A stretch of DNA of 64,000 nt from Allobosea sp. 117 (lineage in GTDB: Bacteria; Pseudomonadota; Alphaproteobacteria; Rhizobiales; Xanthobacteraceae). The translations under genes were made by a program, and so were the position numbers. The notes below the pieces were generated by a model that searched no databases, was not told the DNA's origin, and saw only the letters and a program-made list of their open reading frames with translations. The stretch lies in contig NZ_JNLC01000013.1 in the NCBI RefSeq assembly GCF_000702305.1, positions 248,001-312,000 on the forward strand, given 5' to 3'. Position 1 is the first letter of the stretch, and every line of letters starts with the position of its first letter. Below, piece by piece: positions 32,528 to 44,216 of this stretch.

Positions 32528-34246
32528 ATGTCCCGCGAGGCCTACGCGGAACGTGCGCGGCTGGCCCTGTTCGTCACGGGCTTCGGGTGGCGCACGCTGC
32601 GCGCGCGGGCGATGGCGCATCCCTTCTTCCCGTGGCGGGTCTCCGCTATTCCGGTGCCCGCGCGCCTGCTGATCGCGCCGCACGAACTGCGCACCGGCGA
32701 TCCCACCCGCGCCACCGAGATCTATTCCGGCCGCTTCGCCTTCGCCGGCAAGATCGTGATGGCGGAGGGGCGCTCGCCCTTCGACATCCCGCATCCCTCG
32801 CGCGAATGGGGCGAGGTGCTGCTCTCCTTCTCCTGGCTCCGCCATCTGCGCGCCGCCGACACCACCATCTCGCGCGCCAATGCCCGCGCGCTGGTGAGCG
32901 ACTGGATCGCGACGCGCGGTCACCGCAATCCGGTCGCGGCGCGCCCGGAGGTGGCGGCGCGGCGGCTCATAAGCTGGCTGTCGCAGGCGCCGCTGGTGCT
33001 GCAGGACGCCGACAAGGCGTTCCACAACCGCTTCATCCGCAGCCTGACCACGCAGGTGCGCTATCTGAAGGGCGTCGGTTCGGATGCGCGCGACGGCTAT
33101 CCGCGCCTCATCTCGGCGATCGCGCTGTGCCTTGCCGGGCTATGCATGGCCGACCAGGCGCGGCTGCTGCGCTTCGCGCAGAAGCGCCTCGTCGAGGAGC
33201 TCGACCGGCAGGTACTGCCGGACGGGGGGCACATCAGCCGCAATCCGCGCACGCTGATCGAGCTGCTGCTCGACCTGCTGCCGCTGCGCCAGGCGTTCCA
33301 CGCGCGGCACATGCCGCCGCCGCCGGCGCTGCTCAACGCCATCGACCGTATCATGCCGATGCTGCGCTTCTTCCGACACGGCGACGGCACCTTCGCGCAT
33401 TTCAACGGCATGGGGCCGACGCCGGCGGATTCGCTCGCCACCGCGCTCGCCTATGACGATGCGCGCGGGTCGCCGGTCGCCAATGCGCCGCATTCCGGCT
33501 ATCAGCGGCTGGAGGCCGGCGGCACGGTGATGATCGCCGATACCGGCCGCCCGCCGCCGATCTCGGTGAGCAGCGACGCGCATGCCGGCAGCCTCTCCTT
33601 CGAGCTGTCCTCGGGGCGCAACCGCCTCGTCATCAATTGCGGCACGCCGGAATCGAACCGCGATTCCTGGCGCACCGCGGCCCGGCAGACGGCGGCGCAT
33701 TCCACCGCGGCAATCGAGGACACCTCGTCCTGCCGCTTTGTCGGCGACGGCGCCGTCACGCGGCTGTGCGGCACGCCGGTGATCGAGGGGCCGGCGGAGA
33801 TCGGCGTCGACCGCTTCGAGCACGAGGGCGCGCAGATCGTGCGCGCCAGCCATGACGGCTATCGCCGCCGTTTCGGGCTGGTGCATCAGCGGGCGTGGCG
33901 GCTGTCTCTCGACGGGCGGCGTCTCGACGGCGAGGACGTGTTCCAGCCCGCCTCCGAGGAGGCGCAGGGCGGCAGCCGGGCCGGCAGCTTCACCATCCGC
34001 TTCCACCTCCACCCGTCGGTGACCGCCAGCCGCATCTCGGACGGCCCCATGGTGCTGCTGGCGCTGCCGGGCGGCGAGCGCTGGGTGTTCTCCGCGCCGA
34101 ACGCCGAGGTCGAGATCGAGGAGAGCGTGTTCCTCGCAGCCAGCGGCGGCCCGCGCCGCTGCGAGCAGATCGTCGTCACCGGGCAGATACAGACGATGCC
34201 GCGGCTGGTCTGGACCTTCATGCGGGCGGAGGCGAGCCAGCTCTGA
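32528..34246 (+). CDS. heparinase II/III family protein
   Basis: A 572-residue protein. The N-terminal half is an alpha-helical toroid (PHPSREWGEVLLSFSWLRHLRAA, HNRFIRSLTTQVRYLK, PDGGHISRNPRTLIELLLDLLP). The C-terminal half is a beta-sandwich with ERWVF and a heparinase_II_III core around SGYQRLEAGGTVMIADTG and HAGSLSFELSSGRNRLVINCGTP. Relatives cleave uronic-acid polysaccharides by elimination. No signal peptide is evident at the chosen ATG, so location is uncertain; the alternative start at 32351 adds 59 residues without a clear signal either. Its conserved place between rsmB and purH suggests a role in the cell's own envelope polysaccharide rather than catabolism. Confidence 0.85.
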   Translation: MSREAYAERARLALFVTGFGWRTLRARAMAHPFFPWRVSAIPVPARLLIAPHELRTGDPTRATEIYSGRFAFAGKIVMAEGRSPFDIPHPSREWGEVLLSFSWLRHLRAADTTISRANARALVSDWIATRGHRNPVAARPEVAARRLISWLSQAPLVLQDADKAFHNRFIRSLTTQVRYLKGVGSDARDGYPRLISAIALCLAGLCMADQARLLRFAQKRLVEELDRQVLPDGGHISRNPRTLIELLLDLLPLRQAFHARHMPPPPALLNAIDRIMPMLRFFRHGDGTFAHFNGMGPTPADSLATALAYDDARGSPVANAPHSGYQRLEAGGTVMIADTGRPPPISVSSDAHAGSLSFELSSGRNRLVINCGTPESNRDSWRTAARQTAAHSTAAIEDTSSCRFVGDGAVTRLCGTPVIEGPAEIGVDRFEHEGAQIVRASHDGYRRRFGLVHQRAWRLSLDGRRLDGEDVFQPASEEAQGGSRAGSFTIRFHLHPSVTASRISDGPMVLLALPGGERWVFSAPNAEVEIEESVFLAASGGPRRCEQIVVTGQIQTMPRLVWTFMRAEASQL

Positions 34247-34281
34247 AGCGGGGGGCTATCGTCCCGGATTGTCGGCCAGCC

Positions 34282-34324
34282 CATGCCGCTCCGCGCCCCG
34301 CACGCGGCTGCGTGGCGCGGCATG
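34282..34324 (+). terminator. strong hairpin between heparinase-like gene and purH
   Basis: CATGCCGC (34282-34289) pairs with GCGGCATG (34317-34324), with an inner CACGC/GCGTG stem closed by a GGCT loop. No T-run follows, and it lies 69 bases before purH. It may terminate the heparinase transcript, or be a leader structure or small repeat. Confidence 0.35.
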
Positions 34325-34393
34325 CGGTTCACCTTGAGGCCGTGACGTGATAGGGCGGCGTCTTCCGCATGCCCTGACATCCGAGACCCCGCC

Positions 34394-35995
34394 ATGCCCG
34401 ACGCCGCGTCCGCCGATCTGCGCCCCATCCGGCGCGCCCTCCTGTCGGTCTCCGACAAGTCGGGGCTCGTGCCCTTCGCGACGCGTCTCGTCGAGGCCGG
34501 GGTCGCGTTGATCTCGACCGGTGGCACGCGCAAGGCGCTGGCCGAGGCGGGGCTGCCGGTCACCGACGTCGCCGACGTCACCGGCTTTCCCGAGATGATG
34601 GACGGGCGGGTGAAGACGCTGCACCCGATGGTGCATGGCGGCATCCTCGCCATCCGCTCCGATGCGGGGCACAGGGCGTCGATGGAGGCGCACGGCATCG
34701 CGCCGATCGACCTCGTGGTGGTCAATCTCTATCCCTTCGAGGCGACGGTGGCGGCGGGCGCCGGCTTCGACGACTGCATCGAGAACATCGACATCGGCGG
34801 GCCGGCGATGATCCGCGCCGCCGCCAAGAACCACGACGACGTCGCGGTGGTGGTCGATCCCGCCGATTATGACGCGGTGCTCGGCGAGATCGCGGCGCAG
34901 GGCGGCACCACGCGGGCGACGCGCCGGCGCCTCGCGCAGGCCGCCTTCGCGCGCACCGCGACCTATGACGCGGCGATCTCCAACTGGTTCGCGCAGGCGA
35001 TCGGGGAAGACACGCCGCCCCGCCGCGCCTTCGGCGGCGCTCTCGCCGAGAAGCTGCGCTATGGCGAGAATCCGCACCAGCTCGCCGGCTTCTATGTCGG
35101 CGGCGCGGCGCGGCCCGGCGTCGCCACCGCCCGACAGCTTCAGGGCAAGGCGCTGTCCTACAACAATCTCAACGACACCGACGCCGCCTTCGAGGCGGTC
35201 GCCGAGTTCGACCCGACCCGCGCGCCGGCGGTGGTCATCGTCAAGCACGCCAATCCCTGCGGCGTGGCCGAGGGTGAGACGCTGGAGGCGGCCTATCGCA
35301 AGGCGCTCGCCTGCGACCCGACCTCGGCCTTCGGTGGCATCGTGGCGCTGAACCGCACGCTCGACGCCGAGGCGGCGCGGGCCATCGTCGAGATCTTCAC
35401 CGAGGTGATCGTCGCTCCCGACGCCACCGAGGAGGCCATCGCCATCGTCGGCGGCAAGAAGAACCTGCGCCTCCTGGTCACCGGCGCGCTGCCCGATCCG
35501 CGCGGCGCCGGGCTGCAGGTGAAATCGCTGGCCGGCGGGCTGCTGGTGCAGACCCGCGACAATGCCGTGGTCGACGACATGGAGCTGAAGGTCGTCACCA
35601 AGCGGGCGCCGACCAATGCCGAGCTCGCCGACCTCGCCTTCGCCTTCCGGGTGGCCAAGCACGTGAAGTCGAATGCCATCGTCTATGCGAAGGACCTCGC
35701 GACGGTGGGCATCGGCGCCGGGCAGATGAGCCGGGTCGATTCGGCGCGCATCGCGGCGCGCAAGGCCCAGGACGCGGCGGCCACGGCCGGCCTCGCCGAG
35801 CCGCTGACCAAGGGCTGCGTCGTCGCTTCCGACGCCTTCTTCCCCTTCGCCGACGGGCTGATGACGGCGGTCGAGGCGGGCGCCACCGCGGTGATCCAGC
35901 CGGGCGGCTCGATGCGCGACAACGAGGTGATCGCCGCCGCCGACGCCGCCGGCGTCGCCATGGTGTTCACCGGCGTGCGCCATTTCCGGCACTGA
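34394..35995 (+). CDS. purH: bifunctional AICAR formyltransferase / IMP cyclohydrolase
   Basis: A 533-residue purine enzyme catalysing the last two steps to IMP. The N-terminal MGS-like cyclohydrolase domain ([56 protein letters not shown]) spans about residues 1-200. The formyltransferase domain follows with [30 protein letters not shown], the catalytic Lys-His in [10 protein letters not shown], and [10 protein letters not shown]. Full length and intact. Convergent with ompW, with a palindromic repeat between. Confidence 0.97.
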   Translation: MPDAASADLRPIRRALLSVSDKSGLVPFATRLVEAGVALISTGGTRKALAEAGLPVTDVADVTGFPEMMDGRVKTLHPMVHGGILAIRSDAGHRASMEAHGIAPIDLVVVNLYPFEATVAAGAGFDDCIENIDIGGPAMIRAAAKNHDDVAVVVDPADYDAVLGEIAAQGGTTRATRRRLAQAAFARTATYDAAISNWFAQAIGEDTPPRRAFGGALAEKLRYGENPHQLAGFYVGGAARPGVATARQLQGKALSYNNLNDTDAAFEAVAEFDPTRAPAVVIVKHANPCGVAEGETLEAAYRKALACDPTSAFGGIVALNRTLDAEAARAIVEIFTEVIVAPDATEEAIAIVGGKKNLRLLVTGALPDPRGAGLQVKSLAGGLLVQTRDNAVVDDMELKVVTKRAPTNAELADLAFAFRVAKHVKSNAIVYAKDLATVGIGAGQMSRVDSARIAARKAQDAAATAGLAEPLTKGCVVASDAFFPFADGLMTAVEAGATAVIQPGGSMRDNEVIAAADAAGVAMVFTGVRHFRH

Positions 35996-36082
35996 GCCGG
36001 AGCGCCCGGACGCACGGCCGTCCCGGCCGAGCGGAAGCGGAGCCGGAATCGCTCGCCGCGGATGCGCTACGCAAACACGACG

Positions 36083-36115
36083 ATCCCGGACACGGCCTCG
36101 CGGCCGTTCCGGGAT
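36083..36115. repeat. palindromic repeat between purH and ompW
   Basis: ATCCCGGA-ACGGCC pairs with GGCCGT-TCCGGGAT around a TCGC loop, with a single extra base. The preceding stretch 36001-36080 carries further GTCCCGG and GGAGCCGGA fragments. It may end transcription of both convergent genes. It belongs to the same GTCATCCCGG-type family as 23033-23232 and 53211-53497. Confidence 0.6.
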
Positions 36116-36141
36116 GACGTCTCGTTCCGAAGGCGGTCCGC

Positions 36142-36828
36142 TCAGAACCGGTAGGTGACGCCGAGGCCGACGATCCACGGGTCGAGGTCGGCGGTGCCGG
36201 TCAGAGGCGTGCCATTCACGGTCACGTCGAAATCGGGCTTCAGGAAGAGCTTCTTGACGTCGACGTTGATGCCCCAGTGCTGGTCGAGCATGTAGTCGAA
36301 GCCGATCTGCAGCGCCCAGCCGAAGGTGTCCTTCACGTCCAGCGAATCGGCGCTGCCGGTACCCTCGTCGAAGAAGACCGTGTAGTTGATGCCGGCGCCG
36401 ATATAGGGCTTGAACGCGCCGAAATTGGTGAAGTGGTACTGGAAGGTCAGCGTCGGCGGCAGCAGCCAGACATCGCCGATCTTGCCGAGGCCGGAGAGCG
36501 AGCCGCCGCCGTCGATGTCGTGCGGGGTGACGCCGAGGATCAGTTCGGCCGCGAAGTTCTCGGTGAAGTAGTAGGTGATGTCGAGTTCCGGCACCACCGA
36601 GTTCGAATAGCTCAGGTCAGAGCCAGGAACGCCGTCGACCGAACCGCCGTCATGCGGCAGCACGGCGAGCGCGCGCACGCGGATCTGCCACGGGCTCGGC
36701 GCCTCGATCACCGGGGCCGGCGCCTTCACCGGCATCGACGCGATATCGGCGGCAGAGGCACCGCCCACCATGCCAGACGCCAGCGTCGCCGCCGCCAGAA
36801 CCGACATCCCCAAAAGCCTTGCAGACAT
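36142..36828 (-). CDS. ompW: OmpW family outer membrane protein
   Basis: A 228-residue outer-membrane beta-barrel. A signal peptide (LGMSVLAAATLASGMVGGASA) is followed by a Pro-rich linker and alternating strands such as WQIRVRALAVLPHDGG, VPELDITYYFTENFAAELILG, GKIGDVWLLPPTLTFQYHF and DYMLDQHWGINVDVKKLFL, ending in the C-terminal Phe (GVTYRF) needed for barrel assembly. OmpW forms an eight-stranded barrel with a hydrophobic channel. The ATG at 36828 was chosen for the signal peptide; one eight codons upstream is possible. A perfect FNR/FixK-type box lies about 67 bases upstream, implying induction at low oxygen. Confidence 0.93.
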   Translation of the reverse strand: MSARLLGMSVLAAATLASGMVGGASAADIASMPVKAPAPVIEAPSPWQIRVRALAVLPHDGGSVDGVPGSDLSYSNSVVPELDITYYFTENFAAELILGVTPHDIDGGGSLSGLGKIGDVWLLPPTLTFQYHFTNFGAFKPYIGAGINYTVFFDEGTGSADSLDVKDTFGWALQIGFDYMLDQHWGINVDVKKLFLKPDFDVTVNGTPLTGTADLDPWIVGLGVTYRF

Positions 36829-36894
36829 TGCTGCACCCCCGTTAGCCGTCAATTGTTTATGAATGTATCTGGCGCCGCCGCGTCCACCCTCCTC

Positions 36895-36908
36895 TTGATC
36901 CAGATCAA
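36895..36908 (-). promoter_or_regulatory. FNR/FixK-type anaerobox upstream of ompW
   Basis: TTGATCCAGATCAA at 36895-36908 is an exact match to the FNR/FixK consensus TTGAT-N4-ATCAA. Its near edge is 67 bases from the chosen ompW start, a good distance for class II activation. It could in principle also act on the divergent glutamate dehydrogenase gene 159 bases away, but the spacing favours ompW. Confidence 0.75.
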
Positions 36909-37066
36909 CCCGCTGCCCTCGCGGCAGGCGAGGCCCGCATGTTCCTCACCGCATGTTGCGCCGCCGCAACAGATGCCGCCCTGCTGTCATCCGGCCGTCG
37001 GGTGTAAGGTGCAGGGATAGGCGCCAGCCGTTCATCCCGGCTCGGGCGTCGTGGGAGGAGAAAAGA

Positions 37067-40000
37067 ATGGGTGTCGAAGGTTTCCTCGCGAGCGAGGACG
37101 AGCGGGCCGCGCGGCAATTGGTCGAGCAGGCCGACGTAATCCTCGATGCGACCGACGACGAGGTGCCGGTGCATTTCGCCGCGCGGCTGTTCGGGCGGGC
37201 GGTGGCGGAGGATGTGAGGCTCTACAGCGCGCACGAGCTGGCCGAGCTCGCCCGCGCGGCCTTCGCGCATCTCAAGCGGCGCACCACGCGCGGCGCCGAC
37301 ATCCGCGTCTTCCTTCCCGAGCCTGCCGATGGCGAGCGCCTCGGCGAGGTCACCGTCATTGAGATCCTGAACGACGACATGCCATTCCTGCTCGATTCGG
37401 CGATGGCGGAGCTGAACGCGCAGGGCCTTGTGGCCAGCCTGGTGGTGCACCCGATCCTGAAGGTGGAGCGCGATGCCGCCGGCACGCTGCACGGGCTCGC
37501 CGATACCGACGCCGGCCCGGCCGACCGCGCGCAGGACGCCCGCGCCCGGCGCGAGAGCCTGATCCACATCCATGTCGCCCGCATCGAGGACGAGGGCCGC
37601 CGGGAGACGATCGCCGCGGCGCTGGGCGAGGTGATGCGGGAGGTGCGCTCGGCGGTCGACGCATGGCAGCCGATGATGCGCCAGGTGACGCAGGCGGTGG
37701 AGGAATTGCGCGCCGCGCCCGGACCGGCCGACGAGGTGAGCGAGGCGGTCGCCTTCCTCGAATGGCTGCTCGCCGGCAACTTCACCTTCCTCGGCTGCCG
37801 CCATTACGACATTGCCGTTCCGGCGGGCGAGCGGGCCGATCTAGGCAGCTTCGTGCGCCGCATGGACGACGCGCTCGGGCTGCTGGCCGATTCGGAATTC
37901 CGGCTGTTCCGCCGCCCGGCCGACCCGGAAGGCGTCTCCGTCGACCTTTCCGACGTGCTGGGCGAGCCGAGCCCGCTGATCGTCACCAAGTCACGCACGC
38001 TCTCGCGCGTCCATCGCCGGGCGTGGATGGATGTCGTGGTTGTCAAGCGCTACGACGAGGCCGGCCGGATCGTCGGCGGGCTGTGCATCGCCGGCCTGTT
38101 CACCGTCACCGCCTATACCAGCTCGGCGCGCACCATTCCGCTGCTGCGCCGCAAGGTCGCCGACGTGCTCGCCCGCGCCGGCTTCGCACCGGAGAGCCAT
38201 TCCGGGCGGGCGCTGGTGAAGGTGCTGGAGAGCTATCCGCGCGACGACCTGTTCCAGGTCGATCCGCCGACGCTCTACCATTTCGCGCTCGCCATACTCC
38301 AGCTCGACGAGCATCCGCGCGTGCGCGTGCTCTCGCTGCGTGAGCGCTTCGACCGCTTCGTCTCGGTGCTCGTCTTCGTGCCGCGCGACCGCTACGACAG
38401 CTCGGTGCGCGAGCGCATCGGCGCCTATCTCGCCGCCAGCTACGGGGGACGCCTAACCAGCTTCCGCCCGCTGTTCATGGAAGGCCCGCTCACCCGCGTT
38501 CACTTCAACATCGAGCGGATGAGCGAGCAGGCGCCCGACGTGCCGCGCGCCGAGCTGGAGGCACAGGTCTCCGCCATCATCCGCACCTGGGACGACGGGC
38601 TCTCCCGCGCCATCGGCCTCGTCTATCCGCCCGATCAGGCGGCGGCGCTGCGGCTGCGCTATGCCAGCGCCTTCCCCGCCGGCTACCAGGACGGCTATCC
38701 GCCGGAGGGGGCGCTCGCCGACATGCGGCTGATCGAGCGGCTGGGCGATGCGAAGCCGGTCGCGGTCGATTTCCACCGGCCGCCCGGGCTCGACCGACCG
38801 GACCGAAGCCGCGTCGCGCTTAAGGTGTTGAGCTACAAGGTGCCGCGTCCGCTCTCCGAGCGTGTGCCGCTGCTGGAGGCGATGGGCTTCGTCGTGGTCG
38901 ACGAGCGCACCTTCACCGTGAAGCCGGCCGGCGGGGCGCCGGTCTATGTCCACGACATGGTGCTGGGCCGGCGCGGCGAAGGCGAGATCGCGCTCGACGT
39001 GCTGGAATCGCGCCTGCACGCCTGCCTCATGGCGGTGCTGACCGGCACGGCCGAGAGCGATGGCTTCAACGCGCTGGTGCTGAATGCCGGGCTCGGCTGG
39101 CGCGACGTCGCGCTCATTCGCACGCTCGCCCGCTATCTGCGGCAGGTCGGCGTGCCCTACAGCCAGGACTATCTCTGGGCGACGCTGAACGCGCATCCCG
39201 CCATCGCGGAGAAGCTGGTGGCGCTGTTCCACGCCCGGTTCGAGCTCGGGCCCGATGAGGGCCGCGCCGAGCGGCAGGCGACGATCCGCGCCGAGATCGA
39301 GACCGCGCTCGCCGACGTGCAGAGCCTCGACGAGGACCGCATGCTGCGGCGCTTCGCCAATCTGATCGAGGCGGCGCTGCGCACCAATTTCTTCCAGAAC
39401 GGCCCGGACGGGCACCCGAAGGGGGCGATCGCCGTCAAGTTCGCCAGCGGCGAGGTCGAGGGCCTGCCGCTGCCGCACCCGCTGTTCGAGATCTTCGTCT
39501 ATTCGCCGCGCGTCGAGGGCGTGCATCTGCGCTTCGGCCGGGTGGCGCGTGGCGGGCTGCGCTGGTCCGACCGGCCGCAGGACTTCCGCACCGAGGTGCT
39601 CGGCCTCGTCAAGGCGCAGCAGGTGAAGAACGCGGTGATCGTGCCGGTCGGCGCCAAGGGCGGCTTCGTGCCGAAGCAACTCCCGGCCGGCCCGCGCGAG
39701 GCGATCCAGGCGGAGGGGATCGAGGCCTACAAGCTGTTCGTCGGCAGCCTGCTCGACCTCACCGACGACATCGAGGGCGCCGAGATCGTGCATCCCAGCG
39801 AGGTGGTGCGGCACGATGCGGACGACCCCTATCTCGTCGTCGCCGCCGACAAGGGCACGGCGACCTTCTCGGACATCGCCAACGGCCTGTCGCAGGCGCG
39901 CGGCTTCTGGCTGGACGATGCCTTCGCCTCCGGCGGCTCGGTCGGCTACGACCACAAGGGCATGGGCATCACCGCCCGCGGCGCCTGGGAGGCGGTGAAG

Positions 40001-41941
40001 CGGCACTTCCGCGAGATGGATGTCGACATCCGTGTCACCCCCTTCACCGTGGTCGGCGTCGGCGACATGTCGGGCGACGTGTTCGGCAACGGCATGCTGC
40101 TGGAGGACACGATCAAGCTGGTCGCGGCCTTCGACCATCGCGACATTTTCCTCGATCCGAACCCGGATCCGGTCGCCTCGCTCGCCGAGCGCCGGCGGCT
40201 GTTCAACCTGCCGCGCTCGAGCTGGCAGGACTACGACAAGGCGCTGATCTCGGAAGGCGGTGGCGTGTTCTCGCGCGCGGCCAAGAGCATCCCGCTATCC
40301 CCGCAGGTGCGCGCCGCGCTCGGCTTCGACAAGGCGAGCGCCTCGCCCGCCGAGGTTATGAGCGCGATCCTGCGGGCGCCGGCCGATCTGCTCTGGTTCG
40401 GCGGCATCGGCACCTATATCCGCTGGTCCGGCGAGACCGACGCGCAGGTCGGCGACCGGGCGAACGACGCCATCCGCATCGCCGCCACCGAGGTTCGCGC
40501 CAAGGTGATCGGCGAGGGCGCCAATCTCGGCGTCACCCAGCGCGGGCGCATCGAGGCGGCGCGCCGGGGCGTACGGCTCAACACCGACGCCATCGACAAC
40601 TCGGCCGGCGTGAACACCTCGGACGTCGAGGTGAACATCAAGATCGCGCTCGGCAAGCCCTATCGTGACGGGCGCCTCGACGCCGAGGCGCGTGCGGCGC
40701 TGCTCGCCGGCATGACCGACGAGGTGGCGGTGCTGGTGCTGCGCAACAACTACCTGCAGACGCTGGCGCTCTCGCTCGCCGAGCGGCGCGCGCTGGATGA
40801 GCTCGGCTTCCACCAGCGGCTGATGGCGAACCTCGAATCGCGCGGGCTGCTCGACCGCGCCGTCGAATTCCTGCCCTCGGATGTCGAGCTTACCGAGCGG
40901 CGCGGGCGCGGCGAGGCGCTGACCCGGCCGGAGCTCGCGGTGCTGCTCGCCTATGCCAAGCTTACCGCGCATTCCGACCTGCTCGACAGCGACGTGCCTG
41001 ACGATCCTTATCTTGCCCACGAGCTGAAGGCCTATTTCCCGCTTGAGCTGAATGACCGCTTCCCGGACGGCGTCGACGGGCACCGGCTGCGCCGCGACAT
41101 CATCGCGACCCAGCTCTGCAACGCCATGATCAACCATGGCGGGCCGGCCTTTCTGACGCGGCTCGCCGACGAGACCGGGGCGGATGCCGGCTCGATCGCC
41201 AAGGCGTTCGCGGCGACGCGGGACGGCTTCGACGTCGAGGGCCTCAACCGCTCCATCGACGCGCTGGACGGCAAGGTGCGGGGCGCGGTGCAGCTCGAGC
41301 TCTACGCCGCCGTGCAGGAGCTGGTGCTCGACCGCACCGTCTGGTTCCTGCGCAACGTCGATCTCAAGCGCAGCCTCGACGAGCTGGTGGCGCATTATGC
41401 CGCCGGCGTGGCACCGGTGGTCGACACGCTGCGCGGGGTGGTGCGCGACCTGCTGCCGGAGGAGACGCGCGCGCAGAACCAGGCGCGCGTCACCGGCTGG
41501 ACGCAGGCCGGCGTGCCCGAGGAGCTGGCGCGTCGCATCGCCATGCTGCCCGCCGTGGAGAACTCGACCGACATCGTGATGATCGCCGACCGTGCCGGCG
41601 CCTCCATCTCCGATGTCGCGGCGACCTTCTTCGCGGTGGCGCTGAGCTTCCGGCTCGACCACATTCTCGGCCCGGCGCGGGCGCTCTCGGTGCCGGACTA
41701 TTACGACCGGCTGGCGCTGGAGCGCGCCATCGCCTCCTTCGAGATCGCGGTGCGGCGCCTCACCGCCGAGGTGCTGGCAGGCTTCGGTCCGGGCGCCGCC
41801 GGCGTCGAGGGCTGGGCGCAGGCGCGCGGCGCCGAGGTCGAGCGTGCGCGCAACGCCGTGCACGAGATCGCCGGCTCGGGGCTGAGTGTCTCCAAGCTGT
41901 CGGTGGCGGCAAGCCTGCTTGGGGACCTGGTGAAGGGGTAG
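37067..41941 (+). CDS. NAD-specific glutamate dehydrogenase, large (GDH-180) type
   Basis: A 1624-residue enzyme that deaminates glutamate to 2-oxoglutarate with NAD. The long N-terminal part holds ACT-like regulatory regions (for example EWLLAGNFTFLGCRHYDI, about residues 225-245). The catalytic domain lies in the second half: GRVARGGLRWSDRPQDFRTEVLGLVKAQQVKNAVIVPVGAKGGF near residues 820-865, with GVGDMSGDVFGNGMLL and VIGEGANLGVTQ following. The 1,600-residue length is characteristic. GGGAGGAG before the ATG at 37067 fixes the start. The enzyme lets the cell use amino acids as carbon. A palindromic pair follows before convergent acs. Confidence 0.96.
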   Translation: MGVEGFLASEDERAARQLVEQADVILDATDDEVPVHFAARLFGRAVAEDVRLYSAHELAELARAAFAHLKRRTTRGADIRVFLPEPADGERLGEVTVIEILNDDMPFLLDSAMAELNAQGLVASLVVHPILKVERDAAGTLHGLADTDAGPADRAQDARARRESLIHIHVARIEDEGRRETIAAALGEVMREVRSAVDAWQPMMRQVTQAVEELRAAPGPADEVSEAVAFLEWLLAGNFTFLGCRHYDIAVPAGERADLGSFVRRMDDALGLLADSEFRLFRRPADPEGVSVDLSDVLGEPSPLIVTKSRTLSRVHRRAWMDVVVVKRYDEAGRIVGGLCIAGLFTVTAYTSSARTIPLLRRKVADVLARAGFAPESHSGRALVKVLESYPRDDLFQVDPPTLYHFALAILQLDEHPRVRVLSLRERFDRFVSVLVFVPRDRYDSSVRERIGAYLAASYGGRLTSFRPLFMEGPLTRVHFNIERMSEQAPDVPRAELEAQVSAIIRTWDDGLSRAIGLVYPPDQAAALRLRYASAFPAGYQDGYPPEGALADMRLIERLGDAKPVAVDFHRPPGLDRPDRSRVALKVLSYKVPRPLSERVPLLEAMGFVVVDERTFTVKPAGGAPVYVHDMVLGRRGEGEIALDVLESRLHACLMAVLTGTAESDGFNALVLNAGLGWRDVALIRTLARYLRQVGVPYSQDYLWATLNAHPAIAEKLVALFHARFELGPDEGRAERQATIRAEIETALADVQSLDEDRMLRRFANLIEAALRTNFFQNGPDGHPKGAIAVKFASGEVEGLPLPHPLFEIFVYSPRVEGVHLRFGRVARGGLRWSDRPQDFRTEVLGLVKAQQVKNAVIVPVGAKGGFVPKQLPAGPREAIQAEGIEAYKLFVGSLLDLTDDIEGAEIVHPSEVVRHDADDPYLVVAADKGTATFSDIANGLSQARGFWLDDAFASGGSVGYDHKGMGITARGAWEAVKRHFREMDVDIRVTPFTVVGVGDMSGDVFGNGMLLEDTIKLVAAFDHRDIFLDPNPDPVASLAERRRLFNLPRSSWQDYDKALISEGGGVFSRAAKSIPLSPQVRAALGFDKASASPAEVMSAILRAPADLLWFGGIGTYIRWSGETDAQVGDRANDAIRIAATEVRAKVIGEGANLGVTQRGRIEAARRGVRLNTDAIDNSAGVNTSDVEVNIKIALGKPYRDGRLDAEARAALLAGMTDEVAVLVLRNNYLQTLALSLAERRALDELGFHQRLMANLESRGLLDRAVEFLPSDVELTERRGRGEALTRPELAVLLAYAKLTAHSDLLDSDVPDDPYLAHELKAYFPLELNDRFPDGVDGHRLRRDIIATQLCNAMINHGGPAFLTRLADETGADAGSIAKAFAATRDGFDVEGLNRSIDALDGKVRGAVQLELYAAVQELVLDRTVWFLRNVDLKRSLDELVAHYAAGVAPVVDTLRGVVRDLLPEETRAQNQARVTGWTQAGVPEELARRIAMLPAVENSTDIVMIADRAGASISDVAATFFAVALSFRLDHILGPARALSVPDYYDRLALERAIASFEIAVRRLTAEVLAGFGPGAAGVEGWAQARGAEVERARNAVHEIAGSGLSVSKLSVAASLLGDLVKG

Positions 41942-41950
41942 GTCCCCGTC

Positions 41951-42027
41951 ATGGCCGGGCTCGTCCCGGCCATTGACGTTTCTGGTCGCCCTTGGGAGAC
42001 GCGAATGCCCGGCACGAGGCCGGGCAT
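41951..42027. repeat. pair of palindromes between gdh and acs
   Basis: ATGGCCGGG/CCCGGCCAT (41951-41973, nine-base stem, five-base loop) and ATGCCCGG/CCGGGCAT (42005-42027) lie in the 121-bp gap between convergent genes. The GTCATGGCCGGG wording is typical of dispersed intergenic palindromes in this group. They may terminate both genes. Confidence 0.6.
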
Positions 42028-42062
42028 GACGTCATTCGTGCGGGGACGATCTCCCGGCGCGG

Positions 42063-44018
<1,956 letters not shown>

Positions 44019-44216
44019 GGCGTTTCTCCCTTGCGCGCCGAGGGCGTCTGTCGTGGACAGCCCGTCTTGCATCGTGAGGGGATTATGGTCAGCACCCCGG
44101 CGCCCGACAAGGATGCACGGCGCGAGACTTTGGTCGTGCGATAAAGTGCTTATACGGCGCCCGAAACAGGCGATCCCGACCCGGGGAGCAGCCCCCCGTT
44201 CGACGCTGTGCCCGGC

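Noticed and set aside
33645-33670. GGTTCGATTCC on the minus strand, resembling a tRNA T-arm
   Set aside because: It lies inside the heparinase-like coding sequence and the stem does not pair.
34256-36178. Open frame of about 640 codons on the minus strand
   Set aside because: Antisense to purH; low-complexity Arg/Gly/Ala translation without motifs.
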